From Chitinophagaceae bacterium (GTDB lineage Bacteria; Bacteroidota; Bacteroidia; Chitinophagales; Chitinophagaceae), in assembly GCA_025923075.1 (NCBI GenBank), contig JAICGN010000032.1, forward strand, positions 1-37,904: a stretch of DNA of 37,904 nt, given 5' to 3'. This document shows positions 8,078-17,454 of the stretch, piece after piece. Each line of letters opens with the position of its first letter. Within the stretch, counting starts at the first letter, position 1. Made by a program: the position numbers and the translations under genes. The notes below the pieces were generated by a model. That model had not been told where the DNA came from. It was given only the letters and a program-made list of their open reading frames with translations, and did no database searches.

Positions 8078-9733
8078 ATGACTTTTAGACATTTTAAAGT
8101 TCCTTACCCTTTTGATGAAAGATATTCCAAGAAAGCAGCCTATTTTTCCATGGAGTTTGCTACGCACCAGCCCCTGAAAATTTATAGCGGAGGTCTCGGA
8201 TTTTTGTCCGGTTCTCATTTACGCAGCGCTTATGAGCTACGCCAAAATATGATCGGCATTGGCATTCTTTGGAAATACGGCTACTATGACCAGGCGAGGA
8301 ACCAGGATCAGACCCTGCAAGTGACCTGGATGGAAAAACAATACAGTTTTCTAAAAGACACAGGTATAAAGTTCCAGATCACTGTGCACGAGCACCCCGT
8401 TTGGGTAAAAGCATGGTATCTCGACCCGGAGATTTTTAAAACTGCTCCTTTGTTCTTACTGAGCACCGATCTGCCGGAAAACGATTATGTCTCACAGACG
8501 ATCACTCACCGCTTGTATGATGCAAATGTGGCCACCAAGGTGGCTCAGTTTATTTTATTGGGGGTTGGTGGTGCAAAGTTGATCGATGAACTTGGCTTCA
8601 ATCCCGAAGTATATCATCTGAATGAAGCACATGGTATTTCTGCCGCATTTTATTTGTACAAAAAATTTAATAATGACCTGGAAGAAGTGAGAAAGCGGTT
8701 GGTTTTTACGACGCATACACCTGAAGAAGCCGGAAATGAAAAACATGATATTCATCTTTGTCATAAAATGAGTTATTACTGCGGGTTAACCGTAGAGCAA
8801 GTCAAAGAATTGACAGGCAACAATGATGACATGTTTAATCATTCGCTTGTTGCACTGCGTTTCGCCAGGTTGGCTAATGGGGTGTCGCAGTTACATGGTG
8901 TGGTATCAAGAGAAATGTGGAAGAAGTACAGTAACATCTGCCCGATCATCTCAATTACCAATTCACAGAACTGGCGATACTGGAGCGATAAACAATTATA
9001 TAAGTTTATGGAAGAGGGTAACGATTGGGCCTTTGACGACAGGAAAAAGCATTTGAAGAAAAGAGCTTTTGAGATTGTGGCTGACCAGACCGGAAAAATT
9101 TTTGACCCCAATGTTTTTACAATTGTATGGTCAAGAAGATTTGCCGGATATAAAAGAGCGGGGTTGATCACAACCGATGAAGAGAAATTTGAAGCGTTAT
9201 TGAGTGATAAGAAACATCCTGTTCAGATTATCTGGGCGGGAAAGCCGTACCCGGTTGATTACCCGGCGATCTCTGAATTCAATCATCTTGTGCATTTGAG
9301 TAAGAAATATAATAACGTGGCAGTGCTGATCGGATATGAATTAGGTCTTTCAAAGAGGTTAAAGCAGGCGGGTGATGTTTGGCTGAACAATCCAAGAGTG
9401 CCAAGAGAAGCATCAGGTACCAGCGGAATGACCGCGGCAATGAACGGATCTGTGAATTTTTCAACCGATGATGGATGGATACCTGAATTTATCAATCATG
9501 GTAATAATGGTTTTGTAATTCCAAAAGCTGATTATGCAAACATGACGGTGCACGAGCAGGATGACTATGACCTTAAAAAATTGTATGAAATTCTTGATGA
9601 TGAGATATTGCCACTATACTACGAAAATTACGATACCTGGCGTTTGATAATTAAAAATGGTATGCGGGACGTTCGCTTCCAGTTTGACAGTAACCGCATG
9701 GTGCATGAGTATTACGAGTTGTTGTATAAATAA
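8078..9733 (+). CDS. GlgP-like alpha-glucan phosphorylase-family glycosyltransferase lacking the PLP lysine
   Basis: A 551-residue cytosolic GT-B protein related to the short alpha-glucan phosphorylases (GT35). Shared landmarks are AYFSMEFATHQPLKIYSGGLG near the start, VYHLNEAHGISAAF, FTTHTPEEAGNEKHD, FTIVWSRRFAGYKRA and VWLNNPRVPREASGTSGM. In phosphorylases the last motif continues with Lys, which forms the Schiff base with pyridoxal phosphate. Here codon 452 (9431-9433) is ACC, Thr, and the motif reads SGTSGMTAAMNG. Classical phosphorolysis of glycogen is therefore doubtful; a glycosyl transfer using another donor is possible but unproven. The frame is intact and the enzyme core complete. 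It ends 26 bp from the convergent ispH. Confidence 0.82.
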   Translation: MTFRHFKVPYPFDERYSKKAAYFSMEFATHQPLKIYSGGLGFLSGSHLRSAYELRQNMIGIGILWKYGYYDQARNQDQTLQVTWMEKQYSFLKDTGIKFQITVHEHPVWVKAWYLDPEIFKTAPLFLLSTDLPENDYVSQTITHRLYDANVATKVAQFILLGVGGAKLIDELGFNPEVYHLNEAHGISAAFYLYKKFNNDLEEVRKRLVFTTHTPEEAGNEKHDIHLCHKMSYYCGLTVEQVKELTGNNDDMFNHSLVALRFARLANGVSQLHGVVSREMWKKYSNICPIISITNSQNWRYWSDKQLYKFMEEGNDWAFDDRKKHLKKRAFEIVADQTGKIFDPNVFTIVWSRRFAGYKRAGLITTDEEKFEALLSDKKHPVQIIWAGKPYPVDYPAISEFNHLVHLSKKYNNVAVLIGYELGLSKRLKQAGDVWLNNPRVPREASGTSGMTAAMNGSVNFSTDDGWIPEFINHGNNGFVIPKADYANMTVHEQDDYDLKKLYEILDDEILPLYYENYDTWRLIIKNGMRDVRFQFDSNRMVHEYYELLYK

Positions 9734-9759
9734 GAAACCCGTGTCTACGATTCCTGATT

Positions 9760-10983
9760 TCAAAATTTTGAAATTAATTCATCTGTTGTTACATTCACCG
9801 GATAGAAATCTGCCAGTTTATTTATTACTGCTTCGACAAGAGCATCAGGACAAGATGCACCGCTGGTTATCAAAATTTTTACAGGAGTTTTTTGCGGTAG
9901 AAAATCCAAAGTCAATATTTCTTCTTTTGTATGAAAATCATAATGCAGTATTTCATTTCCGGAATGAATTTTTTCTTCGCTGCTAATAAAATAGGTTGGC
10001 AATTTTTCTTCGCAAAGTTCTACAAGATGGGAGGTGTTTGACGAATTATAACCGCCCACAATAATAGCAAGATCAGCATCTGTTTGCAACATCCGGGAAA
10101 CTGCCTGTTGATTTTCCAATGTTGCGTAACAAAGCGTATCTCTTGTGTCTGCAAATCTTTCTCCAACAGTTTCAGATGTCAGTTTATATTTTTCGATCAT
10201 TGCTTGTTTGAGGTAATCGGCAATAGCTTGTGTATCACTGGCAAGCATTGTAGTTTGGTTTACCACCCCGATACGTTGCAGGTCATGTGTCACACTAAAA
10301 TCATCTGAGTACTGTCCTTTGAATTCTTCATAAAATTGAGAAGGCGGTTTTCCTCCATTAATATACTTTGCCAGCGCTATCGCTTGCTCCATATCCTTCA
10401 CGATCACTGCGGGGGCATAAAAAGCAGCATGAGAAAAAGTTGCTCTTGTTTCTTCGTGTTTTGGTTTGCCGTGAATGATGACCGTATAATTTTTTTTAGC
10501 GATCTGTTGACTCCGGTTCCAGACTTTTTCTACAAAAGGACAGGTCGTATCATATTTTTCAGTTTGAATGCCCAGCTTATTCAGTTTCTCTTCTAATTCG
10601 AGTGTAGTGCCAAAAGCAGGAATAATTACAATATCCTTTTCAGTGAGTATATCAAATGCAATCAATTGCTTGCCATAATTATCCTGTAAAAATTGTACGC
10701 CATGCGCCTCCAGATCTGCGTTCACCTGGGGGTTGTGTATCATTTCACTCAATAGAAAAATTCTTTTGCCGGGATTTTCTTCCACAGTTCTGAAAGCGAT
10801 CTCAATCGCATTTTCGACACCATAACAAAAACCGAAATGACGGGCAAGAAAAATTTGCAGCGGGCCAAAATCAAGCAGGGTAGGGGTAAAATCTTTTTTC
10901 ATCCTATCCTGTTCCTTCCGCCTCTTTTTTATAGCTGTTATCAGAGGACTACGATAGATAATGGGAACATCGAAACTCTTCAT
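9760..10983 (-). CDS. ispH: 4-hydroxy-3-methylbut-2-enyl diphosphate reductase
   Basis: The last enzyme of the MEP pathway, reducing HMBPP to IPP and DMAPP for isoprenoids (quinones, undecaprenyl phosphate). The three iron-sulfur cysteines are Cys53 (HFGFCYGV), Cys148 (DTTCPFVEKVW) and Cys285 (RDTLCYAT). His171 and the HEE at 176-178 lie in HGKPKHEETR, and the product-binding GGYNSSNTSHL and ITSGASCPDALVE motifs are present. At 407 residues it belongs to the longer plant/cyanobacterium-like type with an N-terminal extension (MKSFDVPIIYRSP), which supports the start at 10983. A TATCTTTG box ends only 5 nt before this ATG, hinting at a leaderless mRNA. Confidence 0.96.
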   Translation of the reverse strand: MKSFDVPIIYRSPLITAIKKRRKEQDRMKKDFTPTLLDFGPLQIFLARHFGFCYGVENAIEIAFRTVEENPGKRIFLLSEMIHNPQVNADLEAHGVQFLQDNYGKQLIAFDILTEKDIVIIPAFGTTLELEEKLNKLGIQTEKYDTTCPFVEKVWNRSQQIAKKNYTVIIHGKPKHEETRATFSHAAFYAPAVIVKDMEQAIALAKYINGGKPPSQFYEEFKGQYSDDFSVTHDLQRIGVVNQTTMLASDTQAIADYLKQAMIEKYKLTSETVGERFADTRDTLCYATLENQQAVSRMLQTDADLAIIVGGYNSSNTSHLVELCEEKLPTYFISSEEKIHSGNEILHYDFHTKEEILTLDFLPQKTPVKILITSGASCPDALVEAVINKLADFYPVNVTTDELISKF

Positions 10984-10988
10984 TCGTG

Positions 10989-10996
10989 CAAAGATA
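10989..10996 (-). promoter_or_regulatory. Candidate -7 box of ispH, almost touching the start codon
   Basis: TATCTTTG on the minus strand (10996-10989) matches TAnnTTTG and lies 5 nt before the ispH ATG. No TTG is found at the usual distance upstream. If used, transcription would begin at or within a few bases of the ATG. Confidence 0.4.
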
Positions 10997-11071
10997 GTTT
11001 ATTGAACACTGCCTACCCGCAGGCATGCACACCGACACAAAGTCAAGGTATTCACTTAGTCAGTCTATCCA

Positions 11072-11548
11072 TTAATTTTCCCTGTGCACACTTACTTCTT
11101 TGGGAAACTTATCTTCTATCAGGTTCAAATTAATTCTATGCTCTAAAAAAGCTTTAAGTCCATCCAGTACGGTTGTAAAACCCGCAGTAGAATCCTTAAT
11201 ATTGGCGATCAGTTCATCACCTGTTTTATCATAGCCAGATTCAGTAATGGTTACAAAAGTGGAATCATCGTCTAATTCTTTAAAATTGACTTCAACCGTC
11301 TTTGTTGCATTATCCCATTGAAATACAATTTTCTGGTGTTGCAAAATTTCTTTAGCAATCACGGTTGTCGAAATATTATACATTTCCCATTCCCATGTTA
11401 TCTTTTTATCTACTTCAAGTTTACCGCTTGCTTTAGTGAACCAAAAATTCCTGGTTATTGCAGGATTAATAAAAGCTTCAAAGACTTCTTCAACCGGCTT
11501 TCTGATCAGCATTTGTGCTTCGGCACATTTTGACCTGTTATTTATCAT
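11072..11548 (-). CDS. SRPBCC / AHSA1-like START-domain protein
   Basis: A 158-residue cytosolic protein with the pattern of the Hsp90-ATPase-activator-homologue (AHSA1/polyketide cyclase) branch of the SRPBCC fold. It begins with IRKPVEEVFEAFINPAITRNFW, then the beta strands around GKLEVDKKITWEWEMY, and ends in a long helix (GFTTVLDGLKAFLEH). Members bind hydrophobic ligands in a deep cavity; the bacterial ones mostly lack a known substrate. Start chosen at the first ATG. It is 88 bp upstream of ispH on the same strand; a joint transcript is possible. No function beyond the fold can be given. Confidence 0.8.
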   Translation of the reverse strand: MINNRSKCAEAQMLIRKPVEEVFEAFINPAITRNFWFTKASGKLEVDKKITWEWEMYNISTTVIAKEILQHQKIVFQWDNATKTVEVNFKELDDDSTFVTITESGYDKTGDELIANIKDSTAGFTTVLDGLKAFLEHRINLNLIEDKFPKEVSVHREN

Positions 11549-11735
11549 AAGTGTTTATTTTACTACTACATGGCAATTACTGCGCCAATGATCTCGTCAT
11601 CCTTCGCATTCAATGTCCGGGAAAACTGATAAAAAATGTTAAAATGCAGGAGTGATGAAAGGGGTGTAGAATTATCCAAAACCTCTTAATTTGCACTTCC
11701 TGAATGTCTTTTACTTTTTACTTTAAATACAATTT

Positions 11736-14087
11736 ATGAAGCGATTGTTCTTATTTTTTATAGCATCTTCAATCATTCTTTCAACAAGTGGCCAGGATGC
11801 TTTGACTGTAAAAGATTATCAAAAAGCAGAAAACCTGTTAGGCTATAACACGCAAAAATTTGTTGATCGTGCCAACGTTAGTCCCAACTGGTTGCCTGGT
11901 GATAAATTCTGGTACCGTGTACTGACTCCAACAGGAAGTGAATTTATTTTAGTTGATCCTGCTAAAGGAACAAAGACTGCCGCATTCGATCATGATAAAT
12001 TGGCTAAAGCACTTTCATCAGCCAGCGGCAGATCGTTTACCGCTTCAATGCTGCCTTTTCAATCCATAAATTATTCTGCTGATGGAAAAGCGATCGTATT
12101 TAATGCCGATAGAAAACAATGGAAATATGATCTGGCATCCGGCTCCGTAACCAGCGACACAGCAATTAATGCAAATGCACAAAGAGGACAGGGTGGTTCC
12201 AGAGGCAGAAATATTGAAGTCTTATCTCCCGATAAAACAAAAGCAGCCTTTATTAAAGATCATAACCTTTGGATAAAAGATACAAAAACTAACGAGCAAC
12301 GGCCATTAACTACTGACGGAATAAAGGACTTTGGTTATGCAACTGACAATGCTGGCTGGAGAGGCAGTGATGCTGCAATTGTTCGCTGGTCACCTGATTC
12401 AAAAAAGATCGCAACCTTCAAGCAGGATCAGCGCAATGTTGGCGAAATGTATCTGACCACTACTAATGTAGGTCACCCAACACTAAAGGCATGGAAATAT
12501 CCTTTGCCTGGCGACAAAGACATCCCAATGATCCATCGTTGTGTGATTAGTGTGGATGAACCAAAGGTCATTATGCTGAACATACCTCCTGATCCGCACA
12601 GGGCCTCATTGAGTGATGATATTTCAAGCAGCGGAACTTTTGATGATATTGACTGGAATCCCGACGGATCCGAACACGCTTTTCTTTCTACTTCAAGAGA
12701 TCATAAAATATCAAGAATGCGCATCGCCAACGCACTCACTGGCGAAGTTCGTGAGGTGTTTGAAGAAACAGTGGCTACACAATACGAATCGGGACAGGGC
12801 GCAATCAACTGGAGATATCTTCCAAAAACAAAAGAGTTCATCTGGTATTCGGAAAGAGACGATTGGGGACATCTTTATTTGTACGACGCCACTACAGGCA
12901 AATTAAAAAATCAGATTACAAAAGGCAATTGGGTTGTTACACGACTGATCAAAGTAGATGAAAAAAATCGCCAGTTATATTTTATGGCATGCGGCACACA
13001 ACCTGAGAATCCCTATTTCGCCCAATTCTATAAGATCGGTTTTGATGGAAAAAATCTTACGTTACTTTCTCCCGGTGCCGGCACACACAATATCACATTG
13101 TCACCTTCAGAAAATTATTTTATTGATAGTTATTCAAAGCCTGATTTGCCATCGGTCACTATACTCCGTGATATAAATGGGAAACAAATTGCTGAACTGG
13201 AAAAGACAGATATATCAAGATTAAAAGCAGCAGGATGGAAGCCCCCGACTCCTTTCTCTGTTAAATCACACGATGGCAAAGATGATATTTATGGGATCAT
13301 GTTTACGCCAACGAATCTTGATCCAAAGAGAAAATACCCTGTTGTTGATTATATCTATCCCGGTCCGCAGGGCGGGAGCGTTGGCAGTTGGGGCTTCAGT
13401 GCGGCGAGAAGCGATCACCAGGCATTGGCTGAATTAGGATTTGTCGTCGTGCTCATCGAAGGCACGGGAAACCCTGATCGTTCAAAAAGTTTTCATGATA
13501 AGTACTGGCCCGATATGAGTACAAATACATTGCCCGATCAAATCGCAGGAATTCGTCAGCTGGCACAGCGATATTCTTATATCGATACGACCAAGGTTGG
13601 CATCTGGGGGCATTCAGGTGGCGGCTTCGCCACTGCGGCTGCTATGTTTCGTTATCCTGATTTTTTCAAAGTAGGTATTTCTGAATCGGGCAATCATGAT
13701 AATCGTAATTACGAGGACGATTGGGGTGAACGTTATATTGGTTTGCTGACAAAAGGCCCGGATGGTAAAGACAACTATGAAGCGCAGGCCAACCAGACCT
13801 ATGCAAAGAACCTGAAAGGAAAGCTAATGCTTGCACATGGACTAATGGATAATAATGTACCCCCTTATAATACCTATTTGGTGATTGAGGAATTGACAAA
13901 AGCAAACAAAGACTATGATCTTGTTGTCTTCCCCAATGCGGCACATGGTTTTGGTTCTTACTCGCCCTACATGATGCGCCGCCGCTGGGATTATTTTGTA
14001 AAAAATTTGTTGGGCAAAGAACCACCACCAAATTATCAGTTAGAAACCAAGACCGACCCAAGAAATGGAGGACAGTTAGCGTTTTAA
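11736..14087 (+). CDS. Secreted S9-family (DPP IV/prolyl oligopeptidase-type) serine peptidase
   Basis: A 783-residue exported peptidase. Residues 1-19 (MKRLFLFFIASSIILSTSG) are a signal peptide. Residues about 40-500 form the beta-propeller that limits access to small peptides, with WSPDSKK and WNPDGSEHAF type repeats. Residues about 520-770 form the alpha/beta-hydrolase domain with the triad Ser627 (WGHSGGG), Asp705 (HGLMDNNV) and His737 (NAAHGFG). The usual GWSYGG elbow of DPP IV is GHSGGG here. It likely cleaves oligopeptides in the periplasm. It is followed by a hairpin (14193-14225) that looks like a terminator. An S10 carboxypeptidase lies convergently downstream. Confidence 0.92.
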   Translation: MKRLFLFFIASSIILSTSGQDALTVKDYQKAENLLGYNTQKFVDRANVSPNWLPGDKFWYRVLTPTGSEFILVDPAKGTKTAAFDHDKLAKALSSASGRSFTASMLPFQSINYSADGKAIVFNADRKQWKYDLASGSVTSDTAINANAQRGQGGSRGRNIEVLSPDKTKAAFIKDHNLWIKDTKTNEQRPLTTDGIKDFGYATDNAGWRGSDAAIVRWSPDSKKIATFKQDQRNVGEMYLTTTNVGHPTLKAWKYPLPGDKDIPMIHRCVISVDEPKVIMLNIPPDPHRASLSDDISSSGTFDDIDWNPDGSEHAFLSTSRDHKISRMRIANALTGEVREVFEETVATQYESGQGAINWRYLPKTKEFIWYSERDDWGHLYLYDATTGKLKNQITKGNWVVTRLIKVDEKNRQLYFMACGTQPENPYFAQFYKIGFDGKNLTLLSPGAGTHNITLSPSENYFIDSYSKPDLPSVTILRDINGKQIAELEKTDISRLKAAGWKPPTPFSVKSHDGKDDIYGIMFTPTNLDPKRKYPVVDYIYPGPQGGSVGSWGFSAARSDHQALAELGFVVVLIEGTGNPDRSKSFHDKYWPDMSTNTLPDQIAGIRQLAQRYSYIDTTKVGIWGHSGGGFATAAAMFRYPDFFKVGISESGNHDNRNYEDDWGERYIGLLTKGPDGKDNYEAQANQTYAKNLKGKLMLAHGLMDNNVPPYNTYLVIEELTKANKDYDLVVFPNAAHGFGSYSPYMMRRRWDYFVKNLLGKEPPPNYQLETKTDPRNGGQLAF

Positions 14088-14092
14088 TCACC

Positions 14093-14108
14093 TCCCGATT
14101 TATCGGGA
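14093..14108. repeat. Short palindrome TCCCGATTTATCGGGA
   Basis: A 6-bp perfect stem (TCCCGA/TCGGGA) with loop TTTA lies directly after the S9 peptidase gene. It has no T-tract. It resembles the short dispersed palindromes that I associate with Bacteroidota intergenic DNA; only one copy is in the window. Confidence 0.4.
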
Positions 14109-14192
14109 CGAACAATCTCCTCAACGTCATTGCAAGGCGACAAAACCTTATACTGACAACTTAAGTTAAACAAGCCGAAGCAATCCGCATTT

Positions 14193-14225
14193 AAAGACCA
14201 ACCTTAAACGGTTGGCTTTTCATTT
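14193..14225 (+). terminator. Probable terminator of the S9 peptidase gene
   Basis: CCAACC (14198-14203) and GGTTGG (14210-14215) form a stem around a 6-nt loop. AAAG and CTTT extend it past one bulged A, and CTTTTCATTTATTT follows. It lies about 105 bp after the stop codon. Confidence 0.65.
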
Positions 14226-14362
14226 ATTTAGCCATCGGTATTACTACTATCAGGGTCCCTTGTGTCACTCACTTCAACTGATAGTAATTCTATTGATCAG
14301 GATTTACGCAAAACCGCTGTTTGTTGTCCGCATTCATTCATCCCAGGGTGGAAAGTCATGAC

Positions 14363-15874
14363 CTAAAACTGCCTTTTATATTGAGCCGGTTGTCCAGGCT
14401 TTGGTAATGTTTTTAAGATAAATTCACGCAAGTCCTCTGTGCTTGTTGCCAGGTCGGGTTTACGCAAATACATCATGTGTCCGCTTCGGTACGCCTTGAA
14501 ACTCAGGCGGTGTTTCATTTTGCCACTGGGATCCAACTGCCACATGTTATACTTGGCATTGAAGTAATCAGTAGCACCATCGAAATAGCCACTTTGGATC
14601 ATCACATGTAAAAATGGATTTTCAGCCATCGCCAAACGCAGGTTCTCCCCTGTACGGTCATTACTTCTATCCCAGGGGCTAACGGGACCAAACATATAAT
14701 ATTTCAGATCTGTTTTATAATTCAGGTGGTCTCTCAAGTAGTGATTCATAGCTGGTGAAAAAGCATGGTTCCAGGAAATGAGTTCGGCATTGTAATCCAC
14801 CGTATCACCTGCTTCCTGCCGATCGATACCCAGGTAACGACTATCTAATCTTCCTACACTATATCCTTTATCTCTTAACAATTCTTTCCAGAAAAATTGC
14901 GGGGGTATGTATAAGTTACGCTGCAGAATTACCTTTTCAGATAAACCGGAGTACCTGCTCATTTTTGCCGCGATCGCTCTTCTTTTGTTATCTTCTAAAA
15001 ATCCTCCCCGTGTTAACGCCGGAATCAATTCATTGATCGTAAACTCTTCTACTTCAGGTAAGATATCTGTAAGGTCTTTGCTTTGTAAATCTGACGGCAA
15101 TGCCTTATGATACCATGCTGTAGCTGCATAGTAAGGTAGGCGTGAAGCCATATCCACCGGCCCAGTACGTTCAATACCCATTATTGTTGGAGAAACCAAT
15201 ACCACTCCGTTAAAGAACATCCATTGGCGATTTTGCAATTCAAGAGCCAACCCGGACACTCTATTGGTGCCATAGCTCTCTCCAATAAGATATTTGGGTG
15301 ATGGCCAGCGGCTGTATCGGGTAACGAAAGTGCTGATCCATTCTGCCAGGTATCTTATATCCGCATTGACTCCGAAAAATTTTGAAGGCGGTGCACTAGC
15401 TGTAATCCTTGAATATCCCGTGTTTACCGGATCTACATACACTATGTCAGCTATATCCAACAAGGTGTGGGGATTTTCTTTCACCCCATACGGTTGAACA
15501 GGATAACCTTCATCGTCAATATTCACAAGACGTGGACCGGTATAACCTATTTCCATCCATACTGACGAGGTACCCGGTCCCCCGTTAAAAGAAATAATGA
15601 GTGGCCTGCTTGTTCTGTCTTTTATATCAGAGCGTTCATAATACGTAAAGAAAACGCCAGCCACTACTTTTCCGGAATCATTATACACCGGGATGGTACC
15701 GGCAATCGCTTTATACGGAACTTTTACACCCTTGACAGTCACACTATGTTCGGTTGTTACTGAATGATCAGGATTTAATACACTACTGCCAGCCGGCTTT
15801 TCCTCTTTCGTTTGCGAAGCTGATTGCATACATCCAAAAACAACAATCACTAGGATGAGAAATAATTTATTCAT
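14363..15874 (-). CDS. Exported S10-family serine carboxypeptidase
   Basis: A 503-residue exported peptidase of the carboxypeptidase Y fold, which removes C-terminal residues from peptides. The N-terminus MNKLFLILVIVVFGCMQS is a signal peptide; Cys15 follows a poor lipobox (VFGC), so lipid anchoring is uncertain. The substrate-binding FNGGPGTSSVW (about 96-106) and the nucleophile Ser200 in LIGESYGT are clear. The His is in YRSGHMMYLRKPD near the C-terminus, and the Asp probably in SGYFDGATDYFNA. It is convergent with the S9 peptidase and divergent from the MFS transporter, so peptide uptake and breakdown could be linked, which is inference only. Confidence 0.9.
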   Translation of the reverse strand: MNKLFLILVIVVFGCMQSASQTKEEKPAGSSVLNPDHSVTTEHSVTVKGVKVPYKAIAGTIPVYNDSGKVVAGVFFTYYERSDIKDRTSRPLIISFNGGPGTSSVWMEIGYTGPRLVNIDDEGYPVQPYGVKENPHTLLDIADIVYVDPVNTGYSRITASAPPSKFFGVNADIRYLAEWISTFVTRYSRWPSPKYLIGESYGTNRVSGLALELQNRQWMFFNGVVLVSPTIMGIERTGPVDMASRLPYYAATAWYHKALPSDLQSKDLTDILPEVEEFTINELIPALTRGGFLEDNKRRAIAAKMSRYSGLSEKVILQRNLYIPPQFFWKELLRDKGYSVGRLDSRYLGIDRQEAGDTVDYNAELISWNHAFSPAMNHYLRDHLNYKTDLKYYMFGPVSPWDRSNDRTGENLRLAMAENPFLHVMIQSGYFDGATDYFNAKYNMWQLDPSGKMKHRLSFKAYRSGHMMYLRKPDLATSTEDLREFILKTLPKPGQPAQYKRQF

Positions 15875-16176
15875 AGCAGTTTGTTTATTATAGAGAGACG
15901 TGAATCGTGATGCAGTTCTGCTGTGCTTACATTCCAGGATGCTTCAGTCGGAACCGGAGCACAAAAAACCTACAGAAGTGAAGTTAAATTCTTTTGTTGA
16001 AATTGATTCGTTCAACCCGAATAACAGATGAAAGTGATTTGCCAGGCGGGTTGATGGCAGTCGCGGAGCATATGTAAAAACTGAATAGACCCGCTAGCCA
16101 TCGGTTACCCACTGTACAAGAGTGCTCTTCCACTTCTACGAGCTCAGTGTCAGGGTAAGTTGTGCAAGGGAAAAAT
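15875..16176. other. Intergenic region between divergent S10 peptidase and MFS genes
   Basis: About 300 bp with no open frame of convincing composition on either strand. It must hold the promoters of both divergent genes, but I find no well-spaced TTG/TAnnTTTG pair. A TAGGTTTT near-match lies on the minus strand around 15967-15975. A purine-rich Shine-Dalgarno AAGGG sits just before 16177. Confidence 0.5.
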
Positions 16177-17454
16177 ATGTCTGCATTTTCAATATCTTCC
16201 CTTTATAATCACCACCGGTTGCAACCAAAACAATACAGTCTTTTTTCCCTTCCAGTTATTGTAGGTGCTTTAGGTTTCTTTGTAGACATCTATGATCTTT
16301 TGCTTTTTAATATGGTTAGAATAAAAAGTTTTACTGACCTGGGAGTCGCAAAGGATGAGATGAAAAACATTGGAGAGAATATTATCAGCTGGCAAATGCT
16401 GGGACTGACGATCGGTGGTATTGCATGGGGAATACTCGGCGACAAGAAAGGAAGAAAGAGTGTCTTGTTTGGTTCAATACTATTGTATTCCTTGGCTACT
16501 ATTGCCAATGGATTTATCACAAATGTTGATCAGTATACATGGATCCGGTTTATTGCAGGTCTGGGTCTCGCGGGAGAATTGGGCGCGAGCATAACATTAA
16601 CCAGTGAACTTCTTCCGAAAGAAAAACGTGGTATTGCTGCTGCATTGATCGCTACCAGCGGTGTGATGGGAACCATTACTGCGTATTCTGTTTTCAAATT
16701 AAGTAACGGCGATTGGCGGCTTTGTTATTTTATCGGTGGAGGAATGGGTCTTGCCTTATTATTCTTAAGAGCAGGAGTTTTAGAAAGTCGTATGTATGAC
16801 AGTTTGAAACACGTGAATGTAAAAATGGGCAACTTCTTAATGCTGCTGAATAAACGTGAACGTTTTTTTCGTTACCTGCGTGGTATTCTTATCGGGTTAC
16901 CAGTATGGTATATCATCGGCGTGCTGATCACTTTTGCTGATGAATTTGCAAAACGATTTGAAATAACGGATTTTGATCAACCCACTGCTTTGGTGTTGCA
17001 ATATGCAGCGTTGGCAGTTGGAGATATGAGTGCCGGGTTTCTTAGCAACCATATTAAGAGCCGGAAAAAAACGTTGCTGATCTTTTATGCAATCACTTCC
17101 GTTTTTATTTTCCTGTTTTTTGTATTGAAGGGAGGGGGCACCGCTTTTACTATGTACCTGATCTGTATGGGACTTGGATTTGGTTCAGGCATTTCAGTTT
17201 TATATATAACAATGAGTGCAGAACAATTTGGTACCAATCTCAGGGCCACTGCAGCTATATCCATCCCCAATCTTGTAAGAGGTTGTCTCCCGCTGATCCT
17301 TCTTTTATTCCAATCTTTACGCGGCGAAAAAATTTTTGCAGATTATGTCACTGGCGCATGGGTTACAGGAATTATCATTATGATAATTGGTTTTATATCG
17401 GCAGTATTCACCAAAGAATCTTTTGGGAAAGACCTGGATTTTGTAGAGCGATAA
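16177..17454 (+). CDS. Major facilitator superfamily transporter
   Basis: A 425-residue inner-membrane protein with 12 predicted helices. The MFS signature between TM2 and TM3 is GILGDKKGRKSVLFG, and the TM4-5 region has RFIAGLGLAGELGASITLTSELLPKEKRG, which fits the metabolite:H+ symporter or sugar-transporter-like branch. I chose the ATG at 16177, preceded by GCAAGGGAAAAAT, a good Shine-Dalgarno at the right distance, over the in-frame GTG at 16162. The substrate cannot be read from the sequence. It is transcribed alone, divergent from the S10 peptidase. A short GCCTGCAGGC palindrome follows the stop. Confidence 0.85.
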   Translation: MSAFSISSLYNHHRLQPKQYSLFSLPVIVGALGFFVDIYDLLLFNMVRIKSFTDLGVAKDEMKNIGENIISWQMLGLTIGGIAWGILGDKKGRKSVLFGSILLYSLATIANGFITNVDQYTWIRFIAGLGLAGELGASITLTSELLPKEKRGIAAALIATSGVMGTITAYSVFKLSNGDWRLCYFIGGGMGLALLFLRAGVLESRMYDSLKHVNVKMGNFLMLLNKRERFFRYLRGILIGLPVWYIIGVLITFADEFAKRFEITDFDQPTALVLQYAALAVGDMSAGFLSNHIKSRKKTLLIFYAITSVFIFLFFVLKGGGTAFTMYLICMGLGFGSGISVLYITMSAEQFGTNLRATAAISIPNLVRGCLPLILLLFQSLRGEKIFADYVTGAWVTGIIIMIIGFISAVFTKESFGKDLDFVER

